A model generated the notes under the pieces. That model was not told where the DNA came from. It saw nothing but the letters and a program-made list of their open reading frames with translations, and ran no database searches. Below are positions 1 through 8,509 of a stretch of DNA of 64,000 nt, one piece after another. How positions within the stretch are numbered: position 1 is the first letter of the stretch; the number at the start of each line of letters is the position of its first letter. Made by a program: the position numbers and the translations under genes. The DNA comes from a virus, in IMG/VR virus record IMGVR_UViG_3300010354_000082, positions 1 through 64,000 of that record; one strand, 5' to 3'.

Positions 1-1440
1 AACAACATCTCGGGGTCGTCGAGCGACTCCTGGCGGATTGGCATAACAGGTTCGGTGAGGATTGCCAATCCTGGTGCGGGCGCTTTCCCCGCAATGCCCG
101 GCACTGACGTCGACTTCTTCGTCTCTGGCAGTCAGGGCGGCAAGGGCACTTCCGGCGTCTCTGTCTTTGGCGGTGACGCCGTAATCTCAGGAACTCTCGT
201 CGTTGGCACTGGCTCGGTGACCATCGACTCCAACGAGATCCGATTCCTGGGTGGAGCGGCAAAAATCTTTAGCGGGTCTGGCGGTCTTACTTTTGCCGAT
301 TCTGGCAACGCTGGTGTCACCCTGACTTCTCTGGTCGCCGGCGGCGCAACCGCGGCAGGCTCTGACACTCAAGTGCAGTTCAACGATGGTGGATCTGCTT
401 TTGGAGCATCTGCAGACTTCAAATTCGCGAAGACGACCGGTGTTCTTTCTGTAGCCAACCTGATTGTCAGCGGGACTGGCAACTCGCTGGTGTCTTCGGG
501 CACGATCAGAGTGAAAGACGGAAGCGGAACCAATAAAGTCATTTTGACAACAGCGGGTGACGTCACAGGCTCGAACGCGCTTTTCAATGGAACAATTTCT
601 GCAACGGGTGTGATTAGCGGATCTAGCAACCTGCTAGCTGGTGGTGATCTCACGATTGCGGGTGACGCGAACGTGAACGGTGGTGATCTGATCACGACCG
701 CAACCATCGCAACAGTCTTCAACACCAATGCGACCACTGTCAACATCGCTGGCGCAGCCACAACAGTCAGTCTGGGCGCTGGTTCGGGAACAACAACGGT
801 AAATAACGGTCTCACTGTCAAGGGCGATCTCACCGTTCAGGGAACGACCACGACCATCGATACTCAGAACCTGCTTGTGAAAGACGCTATCATTGTCTTC
901 GCGTCAGGAACAGCTGGTCCCAATAAAGACGGAGGCATCGCAATCTTCTCAGGTTCTGCTGACGGAACTGACATGGTTTTCGGTAGAATCGGAAACGATA
1001 CCTGGGGTGTGGGAACGCTCGATACCCAGAACGGAACTGTAGCGTCTCTTACCTCTATGACCCCTGCTGCTCTTAGAGCTTCTACTTTCCAGGTAGGAGG
1101 TTCTTCTTCGACTCTTACGAGGGATGGAACTCAGCTCATTCTTTCGGGCAACGTCGTTGCTATCAGTGGAAGCTCTGTGAACTTCTCTGCTGATGGTGCA
1201 GGCATCGCGACCGTAAGCTCTGCAGGTCTTCTACCTCAGGCTGACGTCACCTACAACCTGGGCAGCCCGTCCAAACGCTGGCAGAACATCTACACCGGCG
1301 ACTTGCACCTTAGAAACGACAGGGGCGACTACACTCTCATCGAAGAGACAGACACACTCACTATCCGTTTCAACAAGACGGGTAAACGCTACCGTTTCGT
1401 CCTCGAGAGGGCGCCGGAGTTCGACGAGGAGCCTCTGTAG
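1..1440 (+). CDS. Tail-fibre-like virion protein, 5' end outside window
   Basis: The reading frame is open from base 1, so this is the C-terminal 479 residues of a longer protein; the GTG at 55 is unlikely to be the true start. The visible part is rich in Gly, Ser, Thr and Val in short beta-strand repeats. It contains GLTVKGDLTVQGTTTTI followed by a KDAIIVFASG segment, a pattern I know from fibre and structural proteins of T4-like marine phages. Near the end is LGSPSKRWQNIYTGDLHL, another common fibre motif, then a short charged tail. No enzymatic motif is visible. The likely role is a distal tail-fibre or other trimeric virion fibre that contacts the host. A strong terminator follows directly. 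The fibre class is well supported; the exact position in the virion is not known. Confidence 0.7.
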   Translation, partial: NNISGSSSDSWRIGITGSVRIANPGAGAFPAMPGTDVDFFVSGSQGGKGTSGVSVFGGDAVISGTLVVGTGSVTIDSNEIRFLGGAAKIFSGSGGLTFADSGNAGVTLTSLVAGGATAAGSDTQVQFNDGGSAFGASADFKFAKTTGVLSVANLIVSGTGNSLVSSGTIRVKDGSGTNKVILTTAGDVTGSNALFNGTISATGVISGSSNLLAGGDLTIAGDANVNGGDLITTATIATVFNTNATTVNIAGAATTVSLGAGSGTTTVNNGLTVKGDLTVQGTTTTIDTQNLLVKDAIIVFASGTAGPNKDGGIAIFSGSADGTDMVFGRIGNDTWGVGTLDTQNGTVASLTSMTPAALRASTFQVGGSSSTLTRDGTQLILSGNVVAISGSSVNFSADGAGIATVSSAGLLPQADVTYNLGSPSKRWQNIYTGDLHLRNDRGDYTLIEETDTLTIRFNKTGKRYRFVLERAPEFDEEPL

Positions 1441-1480
1441 AATTCACTGGTTCTCACTGAAGAACTGATGAATTAAATTA

Positions 1481-1530
1481 GAGAGCGTGCTCTAAATTTA
1501 CAAAAAGGCACGCTCTCTTTTATTTTTTCT
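1481..1530 (+). terminator. Rho-independent terminator after the fibre gene
   Basis: A perfect 10-bp stem (1481-1490 GAGAGCGTGC pairing with 1508-1517 GCACGCTCTC) encloses a 17-nt loop and is followed by a T-rich tract at 1518-1529. It lies 40 bases after the fibre stop codon and would separate fibre transcription from the glycan island. Confidence 0.88.
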
Positions 1531-1563
1531 ATACAATTGATCGCTGCGTAGGTATTGTCGACT

Positions 1564-3450
1564 ATGCTCAACAATCCTTTTGCAACGCAGAGCACAGTCA
1601 AAATTCCTGCTGACTGTGAGGTAGTTTTCGTAGCCGACTTTTTTGTCGAGGATCTCATCGGTGGCGCCGAGCTGACGACTGAGGCGCTCATCAAAGCTTC
1701 GCCCTTCAAAACTTTCAAAGTGAAGTCGAGAGACATCACGATGGAGACACTGGAGAGCGGACACCAGAAATTCTGGGTTTTCGGCAACTGGGCGGGTCTC
1801 AACCGTGACCTCATCCCATCGATCGTCGCCAACCTGAAATATTCAGTTCTAGAGTACGACTACAAATTCTGCAGGTATCGATCGCCTGAGAAGCACGAGA
1901 CTGCTGAGAACAAGCCCTGCGACTGCGAGAATGATCTCCAGGGCAAGCTCACGTCCACGTTCTATCTCGGTGCAAAATCTCTCTGGTGGATGTCTGAGAG
2001 ACAGCAGGCAAGATACCTGAAACGATTTCCGTTCCTGAGCGGAGTCTCGCAGACTGTCCTCTCCTCAGTGTTCGAAGAGGATTTCTGGATTCTGCTCAGA
2101 CAGTTGCGAGATAAAAACGCATCAGTCACTAGAAAAGGATGGATCGTCCTCGGCTCCTCTTCCTGGATCAAGGGGACTGATGACGCAGTCGACTGGTGCA
2201 CGACAGAGGGTCACGAGTACGAGATCATCAGCAGCCTCAGTCCGACAGACTTCCTCGAAAAGCTGTCGAGGGCCGAGGGTCTCGTCTACCTGCCGAAGGG
2301 TGGAGACACCTGTCCGAGAATGGTCATCGAGGCGAAACTCCTCGGCTGCAAGCTACACCTCAACGACAATGTCGAGCATGCAAATGAGGAATGGTTTACG
2401 TCCAGCGATCCTCTTGACACAGAGTCATATCTCTACGCTTCTCGTGAGACTTTCTGGAACGGGATACGACAGGGTATGGAATGGAAACCGACGGTGAGCG
2501 GATACACGACTGTGAGAAACTGCATCTCGCAAGCGTATCCCTGGGAAGACACCATCAATTCGATGCTCGGTTTCTGCGATGAAGTCGTCGTTCTTGACGG
2601 TGGTTCGACAGACGGGACTTGGGAGAGACTCCTGGAACTCGCGTCTTCCAACGAGAAGATCGTTGCCAAGCAGCTCGTCAGGGACTGGGAATCAAAGCGA
2701 TTCGCAGTGTTCGACGGTGCTCAGAAGGCTGAGGCGAGAAAACTCTGCACGAAAGAGTTCTGCTGGCAGATGGACTCCGATGAAGTCCTTCCCGAGAAAG
2801 ACTGGCCGAAAGTGAAAGCGATCTGCCAGAACCTCCACCCCGTCGTCGACCTTGTCTGCCTGCCAGTCGTAGAATACTGGGGGTCGAAAGAGAAAGTTCG
2901 ACTCGACATTACGCCCTGGAAATGGCGACTGAGCCGCAATCGTCCGCACATCACACACGGAATTCCCCAACAGCTGCGAATGACTGACGAGAGAGGCGAG
3001 CTCTACTCGAAGCCCGGAACTGATGGCTGCGATTACGTCCACGCCCAGACTGGCGAGCTCATTCCATTTGTCGGATTCTACACCGAAGACGCTCACAGGG
3101 CCCGTGCTGCCGCGATGTCCGGTGATGCTCAGTCTCTGCAGTCTTACGGAGCGTGGTTCCAAGCCGTCGTCGATCAGCTACCTTCGATTCGACACTACTC
3201 GTGGTTCGACATCGAGAGAAAGATCAAGACCTACAAGAATTTCTGGCAGCGACACTGGGAGAGTCTCTACAACATCGCACAGGAAGACACGGCCGAGAAC
3301 AACATGTTCTTTGACAAGCCATGGAGTGAGGTCACCGACGAGGAGATTGCAGCGCTGGCAAAGAGACTTGCCAGTGATCTCGGAGGTCACGTGTTTCACA
3401 CGAAGGTCGATTGGTCGAGACCCGCACCACACCTGACTGTGAGAGAGTAA
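1564..3450 (+). CDS. Two-domain glycosyltransferase (GT-B-like plus GT2)
   Basis: This protein of about 628 residues joins two glycosyltransferase-like halves. Residues 1-300 look like a GT-B enzyme: an opening strand (EVVFVADFFVEDLIGGAE), a second Rossmann-like start (GWIVLGSSSWIKG), and a donor-site-like stretch (GLVYLPKGGDTCPRMVIEA). From about residue 308 there is a GT2-type GT-A domain with VVVLDGGSTDGTWE and the metal-binding QMDSDE. The first half probably recognises one sugar step and the second adds another, but donors and acceptors cannot be read. The start is uncertain: ATG 1564 has a weak GTAGG about 11 bases upstream, and an in-frame TTG at 1555 is possible. It follows a terminator, so it may begin the glycan operon. 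Composition is closer to the flanking virion genes than to the AT-rich genes after it. Confidence 0.75.
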   Translation: MLNNPFATQSTVKIPADCEVVFVADFFVEDLIGGAELTTEALIKASPFKTFKVKSRDITMETLESGHQKFWVFGNWAGLNRDLIPSIVANLKYSVLEYDYKFCRYRSPEKHETAENKPCDCENDLQGKLTSTFYLGAKSLWWMSERQQARYLKRFPFLSGVSQTVLSSVFEEDFWILLRQLRDKNASVTRKGWIVLGSSSWIKGTDDAVDWCTTEGHEYEIISSLSPTDFLEKLSRAEGLVYLPKGGDTCPRMVIEAKLLGCKLHLNDNVEHANEEWFTSSDPLDTESYLYASRETFWNGIRQGMEWKPTVSGYTTVRNCISQAYPWEDTINSMLGFCDEVVVLDGGSTDGTWERLLELASSNEKIVAKQLVRDWESKRFAVFDGAQKAEARKLCTKEFCWQMDSDEVLPEKDWPKVKAICQNLHPVVDLVCLPVVEYWGSKEKVRLDITPWKWRLSRNRPHITHGIPQQLRMTDERGELYSKPGTDGCDYVHAQTGELIPFVGFYTEDAHRARAAAMSGDAQSLQSYGAWFQAVVDQLPSIRHYSWFDIERKIKTYKNFWQRHWESLYNIAQEDTAENNMFFDKPWSEVTDEEIAALAKRLASDLGGHVFHTKVDWSRPAPHLTVRE

Positions 3451-4307
3451 TGAAACTTGTGACTCAAGACTATGGATGTGGAACTTCTTCATCCATACTC
3501 GACTATGGCGTGACTGATGTCGTCATAGTGAGCGAAAGCTCATATGATCATGTCTTTGAAGTAGAAGACGATCTTCTTTTTATCGGTCACGATTTTCTCT
3601 TCTTTCTGTGGGACAATGAAGAGAAGCTAAAGCGGTGGCACGACAGAAAGGGAAAGTGGGAACACTGGGTGTGGTGTTTCGAAAGAGTAGATGCCATAGT
3701 TCCTATCTGGTATCAAAAAAGTCACTACTCTCTTGGTCTTGCCAAGACGTTTTGCAGTAGAATTTTGGCTTGTGATGAAGACGACTGCGACAAATACGGC
3801 TTCGATTGGCTACCGCAATGGGCATCCTGTAAGTTCAGTGAGAAGAAAAACACACTCCCGACTACAAACACTGCGCTATTTAGCGGTCAAGCAGCAAAGC
3901 CGGAGTACGCAGCTCGTACTTCTCTTTTGAGAGAAATCGTAGAAGACCCAGAAGTATCGAGCGATCTAAAAATAACAAATATCTCCAGAGATCTCGGTTG
4001 GGACGCCTACGTTGACAATCTTCTCATGCATTCCAGGGTCCTGAACCCTTTAGGTGTTCTCAAAGCCTTGAACACAAGGGCATATGAATCCATTTACTCA
4101 GGTCGTCTGTTATTACAACAGACAGTCGGAAATTACAAGCGTCATCAAAGTCTTCTAGCAGAAACAGAGAATGTGATGTTTTTTGAAACATTCGGTCAAT
4201 TGAAAAAGATTTTGATAGACACCAGAAATTTTTCCATAGTTTATGGCGGCTTTGAACATCATAACATTTATGCTAGGATGAAATCTATTGGAATAGAGAT
4301 CAAATAA
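3450..4307 (+). CDS. Putative GT-B glycosyltransferase, CgeB-like
   Basis: The ATG at 3450 shares its A with the TAA stop of the previous gene (TAATG), so translation is probably coupled. The product has 285 residues. The C-terminal third contains LMHSRVLNPLGVLKALNTRA followed by YESIYSGRLLLQQ and FFETFGQLKKIL. This resembles the donor-binding half of CgeB-like glycosyltransferases, where an asparagine-arginine segment precedes the nucleotide-sugar site. The N-terminal half is rich in aromatic residues and matches nothing I know. Base composition drops sharply here (a 60-base line at 3721 is 43% GC by hand count), marking the edge of the AT-rich block. Family assignment is by motif resemblance only; the substrate is unknown. 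Confidence 0.55.
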   Translation: MKLVTQDYGCGTSSSILDYGVTDVVIVSESSYDHVFEVEDDLLFIGHDFLFFLWDNEEKLKRWHDRKGKWEHWVWCFERVDAIVPIWYQKSHYSLGLAKTFCSRILACDEDDCDKYGFDWLPQWASCKFSEKKNTLPTTNTALFSGQAAKPEYAARTSLLREIVEDPEVSSDLKITNISRDLGWDAYVDNLLMHSRVLNPLGVLKALNTRAYESIYSGRLLLQQTVGNYKRHQSLLAETENVMFFETFGQLKKILIDTRNFSIVYGGFEHHNIYARMKSIGIEIK

Positions 4308-4384
4308 GAGCCTCTATTTCTCAAATCAACAGCAAAGTCAGAAATTCGTATTCTGCTTAATGAAACTAAAATTCTGGAGATAAG

Positions 4385-5074
4385 ATGAAAATGGGTCAAA
4401 TTACTGAGGTGAGCCTTGAAAGATGGCAGCAGGCTCAGACTGCTGAGCTCCTGTGCTGGGCACAGGAGCCTATTGATAGTGAGGACTGGAATTCTTGGTG
4501 GTCTTCAAAATTTTCCAATTACAACTTTCTTGCAAATGAGAACATCGACTCTGTGTATGAAGTAGGCTGCGGACCATACGCCAAGAACATCGAACACGTG
4601 TTTCAAGCGCTCGGTAAAATACCGAGTAGGGTATTGCTAGAGGATCCTCTTCTGAAAAGCTACTTGATTTTAGGAAAGAGCGTTGGAAGATTTCTCAGAA
4701 TGCCGAACGCAGTCCTACTTTCTCACCCCATGGAGAGTTTTACACTAGAGAAAGCAGGACTGCAGCCCGTAGATTTAGTAATCTGCAACAACGTTCTTGA
4801 CCACGTCAAGTCTGTTGAGGAATGTTTCTATCACATAGAGACAGCTCTCAAGCCCGGCGGAATTCTTGTTCTCGGTCAGGAGCTGACAAACGAGGAGGAC
4901 GAAAAAAATCATCCTGATCATGACGATGTCATGCACCCTATCATAATTGAAGAATCCAGTCTGGATAAATTTCTCAAACCTTACAAGACAATTAGACGTG
5001 AAGTTCTTAGTAGGGAAGAAGGAAGAAATCCTGACTATCATTACGGAACTCTTCTTTTTGTTGGAAGGAAGTAG
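4385..5074 (+). CDS. Class I SAM-dependent methyltransferase
   Basis: A 229-residue protein with the Rossmann methyltransferase signature: motif I VYEVGCGPYAKN near residue 58, an acidic second strand (VLLEDPLL), motif IV-like DLVICNNVLDHV and motif V/VI LKPGGILVLGQE. The group resembles methyltransferases of polysaccharide loci that act on sugars or sugar acids (Methyltransf_11/23 type). It has a GGAG Shine-Dalgarno six bases before ATG 4385; a second ATG lies two codons in. A 77-base gap precedes it, with no clear terminator or promoter that I can defend. Sitting between glycosyltransferases, it probably O-methylates a glycan residue, perhaps capping the chain. The target is inferred from context. 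Confidence 0.72.
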   Translation: MKMGQITEVSLERWQQAQTAELLCWAQEPIDSEDWNSWWSSKFSNYNFLANENIDSVYEVGCGPYAKNIEHVFQALGKIPSRVLLEDPLLKSYLILGKSVGRFLRMPNAVLLSHPMESFTLEKAGLQPVDLVICNNVLDHVKSVEECFYHIETALKPGGILVLGQELTNEEDEKNHPDHDDVMHPIIIEESSLDKFLKPYKTIRREVLSREEGRNPDYHYGTLLFVGRK

Positions 5075-5075
5075 T

Positions 5076-6038
5076 ATGATACGCAGCGACATTGGTGTAA
5101 TGATCGAGCTGGAACCTTGGTCTTCCTACGCTAGTAAGATCCCGCTTGTCGCTGTCGTTGGAATGATGGGGGAGTGGATGACCATTTATGCCTGTCTTCA
5201 ACAGGCATTGAAAAATTTTGATTATGTCATTGTCTGTGGCGACGGAGCTTCTCCTAAAGCAAGAAAGATGTTCGACAGTTTCATGTCGGATTATGCAACA
5301 GTGGTTAGCGGCAGAGTACAGTTTGTTGAGTTGGACAAGACAGATCCGTGGCCCTGGGTTGCAATGGTTAGACCAGGTGTAGAATACAAGGGCATATCAG
5401 ATGTCCCCGTGAAGTCTTGGTCAAAGGCGGGTTTCAAGAGATTCAATTACGCTAGAGCGATTTTCCCAAATTCCATCATGTGCTCTCTCCATTCGGACGT
5501 TGTGTTATTCGACGGCACTGGCGAAAGGATAAGGAAGAGAATGATGGGGATAGATGATCCGTTTTTTGATTCAGAGTGGTATTCCATGGTGACTATGAAC
5601 GACAAGAGGACGATAATGAGCATTCTTTCCGAAGATTCAGGACCAGGAAATCACAAGGGTCACCCTGCACTCAGACAAAGGAAAACTTACGACTACCCTG
5701 GAGACTGGGGTCTGATGTCGCTGTACGCGTCTTCTGTTCTTTCTGTTGGACCCGATCCTGGGGGACACGAAGCAGAATGTCTGTATCCTTGGAGCAGAAA
5801 GACACAGTGCGAAAAAAAGGGATGTGACGTTTCTGTTCCGCATGCAATACATTTCGAGTGGTTGAGGGATTCCTGCAGAAACAAGGATTTTTCGAGCGTG
5901 GCATGGAAGCATGTTAGCAGGGAATGGATAGAGAAAAATGACAACGATCTTGGAGATCAGTTTCATGTCATTGATGAAGTGTATTTCCCAGTAGATTTTA
6001 GAATAGACGAAAACAACATTTTGAGGATCTCAGAATGA
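5076..6038 (+). CDS. Putative GT-A-type glycosyltransferase
   Basis: A 320-residue protein starting at ATG 5076, one base after the preceding stop and behind AAGGAAG. The N-terminus (PLVAVVGMMGEWMTIYACLQ, then FDYVIVCGDGASPKARKMF) resembles the nucleotide-binding start of GT2/GT-A enzymes. A later NSIMCSLHSDVVLFDG could supply the DxD-like metal site. The C-terminal part is rich in Trp, His and Cys (LYPWSRKTQCEKKGCDV), which is unusual for GT2 enzymes. The fold assignment rests on these weak motifs and on the neighbours: it lies between a methyltransferase and a further transferase in a tight operon, and its stop overlaps the next ATG (ATGA). An uncharacterised glycan-modifying protein is the alternative. 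Confidence 0.5.
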   Translation: MIRSDIGVMIELEPWSSYASKIPLVAVVGMMGEWMTIYACLQQALKNFDYVIVCGDGASPKARKMFDSFMSDYATVVSGRVQFVELDKTDPWPWVAMVRPGVEYKGISDVPVKSWSKAGFKRFNYARAIFPNSIMCSLHSDVVLFDGTGERIRKRMMGIDDPFFDSEWYSMVTMNDKRTIMSILSEDSGPGNHKGHPALRQRKTYDYPGDWGLMSLYASSVLSVGPDPGGHEAECLYPWSRKTQCEKKGCDVSVPHAIHFEWLRDSCRNKDFSSVAWKHVSREWIEKNDNDLGDQFHVIDEVYFPVDFRIDENNILRISE

Positions 6039-6694
6039 AGCGTGTCATAGCTTTTTCACTGTGGGGCAAAAATCCGAAGTATTGTTTGGGCGCAGTTAAG
6101 AATGTCATCGAGGCAAGAAAATACTATCCTGGTTGGGAGTGCTGGTTCTACTGTGGAAAAAGCACGCCATCAGAAGTCATGCAGTCTCTAATGGACGAAG
6201 GCGCCAAAGTGATACTAAGAGATGAAGAAGGCGACTGGACAGGTATGTTTTGGCGATTTGAACCTATCACTAATCCCGAGGTAGAAGTTATGATCAGCAG
6301 AGATGCTGATTCAAGACTTTCTCGAAGAGAAGCGGTAGCAGTAAAAGAGTGGCTAGATTCTGGCAAACTATTTCACGTTATGAGAGACCATCCTGCACAT
6401 GCCACTGAAATTCTTGGAGGAATGTGGGGAGCTCGTAAGCCTATTCTCGGTGACCTGATGCATTTGATGAGAGCGTATGTCAAGGGAAATTTTTGGCAAG
6501 TTGACCAGAATTTCCTAAGAGAAGTTGTTTGGCCCAGAGTTTCCTATACTACACACACCAATGATGAGTTCTTTGCTAAGTCACCATTTCCAGAACCTCG
6601 CATCGGAGACGAGTTCGTTGGTCAAGTTTATGATGAGAATGATATTCCAAATTTCGAGTATGCAACTTCTCTTTTGAAAGCTCTGAATCAATGA
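6035..6694 (+). CDS. Putative small GT-A glycosyltransferase
   Basis: A 219-residue protein whose ATG overlaps the previous stop as ATGA. It begins with a hydrophobic strand (MKRVIAFSLWG). It then has a helix, EVMISRDADSRLSRREA, which carries a D-A-D metal-binding motif, and the conserved-looking HVMRDHPAHATEILGGMWG. I recognise this arrangement from short hypothetical proteins in polysaccharide clusters of bacteria, algae viruses and marine phages that are usually treated as glycosyltransferases. The aspartates fit metal and nucleotide-sugar binding and the final His/Asp pair may act on the acceptor. It is shorter than typical GT2 enzymes and lacks their C-terminal helices. Donor and acceptor are unknown. 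Confidence 0.55.
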   Translation: MKRVIAFSLWGKNPKYCLGAVKNVIEARKYYPGWECWFYCGKSTPSEVMQSLMDEGAKVILRDEEGDWTGMFWRFEPITNPEVEVMISRDADSRLSRREAVAVKEWLDSGKLFHVMRDHPAHATEILGGMWGARKPILGDLMHLMRAYVKGNFWQVDQNFLREVVWPRVSYTTHTNDEFFAKSPFPEPRIGDEFVGQVYDENDIPNFEYATSLLKALNQ

Positions 6695-7428
6695 AATTAA
6701 TTCGTGAATCAAAAACGTCTAATATCGTGGCTTATCATACACATCAAGGGTTCGGGGACCTGATAAGCTGCTCACCAATTGTCAATTATCTTTCTCGAGC
6801 TAATCCGTCGTTGAAAATTGTTATGATCACTCGATCAGAAACATACGCAAAAAACATACGTAGGTTTTGCTACCCAGAAGTTGAAGTTGCGTTTATGACT
6901 CAGTATCCTTCACATCAAGAAGCTGATCCGCGGATAGAAGTGGGATTAGTTGATTCTTGGGCAAATTATCATGATGTCTCACTTGTAAGATCTGGATTTG
7001 ACAGATATCGGTACGATGACTCTCAACCTTGGGACAAATCTTTCTACGAAAATGCTGGTGTTTTGTATGAAGCAAAATCAACTCATTTTCATCTACAAAG
7101 AGATGAAAAAAAAGAAAAAGAGGTCCGTGATCTGCTACAGATCAGCAAAGGCGAAAAATACGCGTTTGTGCATGATGATCCACAGAGAGGGCTAGTTTTC
7201 ACACCAGAAACCAGCACCAAGATTGTAAAAAATGCAAAGGAAGTTGACATAGCTGACATGGCTTGTGTTCTTGAGGGAGCATCTGAGCTTCATATGATGG
7301 GAAGTTCGCTATTATGTTTAGCTGACCTTCTCGGTCTTCCTCATGGCGAACAGGAGCTTTACTATTACACGTTTAGAGGCAATCTTAATGCTAGAGGAAA
7401 AGAAAAATGGAAGATTGTCTCTTCATGA
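6691..7428 (+). CDS. Putative GT9/heptosyltransferase-like protein
   Basis: A 245-residue protein overlapping the preceding gene by four bases (ATGA). The N-terminus has AYHTHQGFGDLISCSPIVNY, which resembles the glycine-rich start of GT9 heptosyltransferase-type GT-B folds (G-x-G-D followed by P-x-V). The C-terminal part has ADMACVLEGASELHMMGSS and LADLLGLPHGEQELYYY, like the donor-side segment where GT9 enzymes test whether a site is occupied. It is shorter than GT9 enzymes (about 330 residues), so it may be a reduced member. This gene is among the most AT-rich of the window (the line at 7081 is 35% GC by hand count). It probably adds one sugar to the phage glycan. The match is to the fold, not to a specific reaction. 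Confidence 0.5.
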   Translation: MKLIRESKTSNIVAYHTHQGFGDLISCSPIVNYLSRANPSLKIVMITRSETYAKNIRRFCYPEVEVAFMTQYPSHQEADPRIEVGLVDSWANYHDVSLVRSGFDRYRYDDSQPWDKSFYENAGVLYEAKSTHFHLQRDEKKEKEVRDLLQISKGEKYAFVHDDPQRGLVFTPETSTKIVKNAKEVDIADMACVLEGASELHMMGSSLLCLADLLGLPHGEQELYYYTFRGNLNARGKEKWKIVSS

Positions 7429-7461
7429 GAATCAAGACTTTTGTATGAAGAAGGTTCATCT

Positions 7462-8091
7462 ATGACTGCAAAATCTTACATCTTTGGCAATGGAGGGTTT
7501 GCTAGAGAGGTCTTTTTATTGGCTCAAGACTGCAATGTCGATATTGAAGCGCTGATTTGTCTAGAGACTAGCGGCTATTCAAAACTAAACGAGATCCTGG
7601 AACACGAATTTGATCCTACAGAAAAATTTCATGCCTATGTTGCAATAGGTCAACCAGCTATTAGAAGAAGTGTTGTGGAGAAACTTATCACCAAGTTTGG
7701 AGAAAAAATTACTTTTCCGAAATTGATACATCCTACTTCAAGAATCATGGGTCTAAGAGATGACAGCTTGGTTGGAGAAGGTTCGGTAATTTGCGCAAAC
7801 TGTGTGGTGACATCTGATGCAAAAATCGGAAAGTTTTCACAACTCAACTTACACACTACTATAGGTCATGATACAATCGTCGGTGATTACTTTACTACAG
7901 CACCAGGTGTGAACATTAGCGGTTGCTGTCTTCTTCAGCAAGAAGTTTATTTCGGAACGAATTCATGCACCAGAGAAAATATCGAAATTGTATCATCAGT
8001 CACAGTTGGGTGTGGTGCAGCAGTAGTAAAAAATATCACAGAGTCTGGAATTTATGCTGGCACTCCAGCAAGGAGAATTAAGCTTGGCTGA
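7462..8091 (+). CDS. NeuD/PglD-type sugar acyltransferase
   Basis: A 209-residue protein. I chose ATG 7462 because AGAAGG lies seven bases upstream; a TTG at 7441 is less likely. The N-terminal Rossmann-like part starts SYIFGNGGFAREVFLLAQD, typical of NeuD/PglD sugar O- or N-acyltransferases. The C-terminal half is a left-handed beta-helix of hexapeptide turns (IGHDTIVGDYFTTAPGVNIS, VTVGCGAAVVKN), ending in the usual YAGTPARRIKLG. Family members transfer acetyl from acetyl-CoA to an amino or hydroxyl group of a nucleotide sugar; the histidine in IGHD is at the position of the catalytic His. Close to a perosamine-synthase-like aminotransferase, N-acetylation of GDP-perosamine is an attractive role, but O-acetylation of another sugar is equally possible. 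Confidence 0.82.
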   Translation: MTAKSYIFGNGGFAREVFLLAQDCNVDIEALICLETSGYSKLNEILEHEFDPTEKFHAYVAIGQPAIRRSVVEKLITKFGEKITFPKLIHPTSRIMGLRDDSLVGEGSVICANCVVTSDAKIGKFSQLNLHTTIGHDTIVGDYFTTAPGVNISGCCLLQQEVYFGTNSCTRENIEIVSSVTVGCGAAVVKNITESGIYAGTPARRIKLG

Positions 8092-8392
8092 CACTTTCGG
8101 CGGATTGATTGATAAGTTGATCACTGTTGACATGAAGATGTGGAACAATCAAGAGCTTCTGTATGAGATTCGTCGAATGACGTTCGACGAATACAAGGGA
8201 AAATACTACTCTGATGAAAATGGTGCCCAACTTCTCTGGGAAAGCCTCAAGAAAGCGTGTGATCTCAACGTACAAAGAAATCAACTGATCGATGAGATCG
8301 ATGTAAAGATTACCGAGATGATTAGAGCAGCATCAGCTGGCGAAGATTTAGATTCAGGAAAATACGTTCAAAGAAAACATAAAACATACTGA
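8084..8392 (+). CDS. Small helical protein of polysaccharide loci
   Basis: I place the start at TTG 8084, inside the end of the acyltransferase gene, because AGGAG lies eight bases upstream and the sequence then reads (M)ADTFGGLIDKLITVDMKMW. An upstream in-frame ATG at 8054 lacks a comparable ribosome site. The 102-residue product is almost wholly helical, with charged segments (NVQRNQLIDEIDVKITEMI). Small proteins with the same opening pattern, S/TFGxLIDKLxxxxxKxW, occur next to glycosyltransferases in polysaccharide clusters (I recall DUF6165-like entries), but no reaction is known to me. It could be a chaperone or subunit of a neighbouring enzyme. No membrane segment or catalytic motif is visible. 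Confidence 0.6.
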   Translation: MADTFGGLIDKLITVDMKMWNNQELLYEIRRMTFDEYKGKYYSDENGAQLLWESLKKACDLNVQRNQLIDEIDVKITEMIRAASAGEDLDSGKYVQRKHKTY

Positions 8393-8398
8393 GAAGTT

Positions 8399-8465
8399 GT
8401 CTGAATTCATTCAGACTTGAAGTCATCGGGATTGGCGACATGATTAGCTTTGCTTCTCATGTCGC
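8399..8465 (+). other. Two hairpins in the 117-base gap before the aminotransferase
   Basis: Hairpin 1 is GTCTGAAT paired with ATTCAGAC (8399-8416, two-base loop or a six-base loop with a shorter stem). Hairpin 2 pairs GCGACATGA (8435-8443) with TCATGTCGC (8457-8465) around a 13-base loop. Neither is followed by a T tract, so they are not convincing terminators; they may be processing or stability signals. No other element was seen in this gap. Confidence 0.45.
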
Positions 8466-8509
8466 ATTGCATCAACTTGCAGAGATAGCGCAACGTATGT
8501 GAGACGACA

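Noticed and set aside
1532-1563. TACAAT and TTGATC boxes before the first glycosyltransferase as a promoter
   Set aside because: No suitable partner box at 16-18 bases for either element, and part overlaps the terminator tail.
4947-5075. Earlier start for the protein at 5076
   Set aside because: It would overlap the methyltransferase gene by 128 bases, while ATG 5076 has a good AAGGAAG site one base after that gene's stop.
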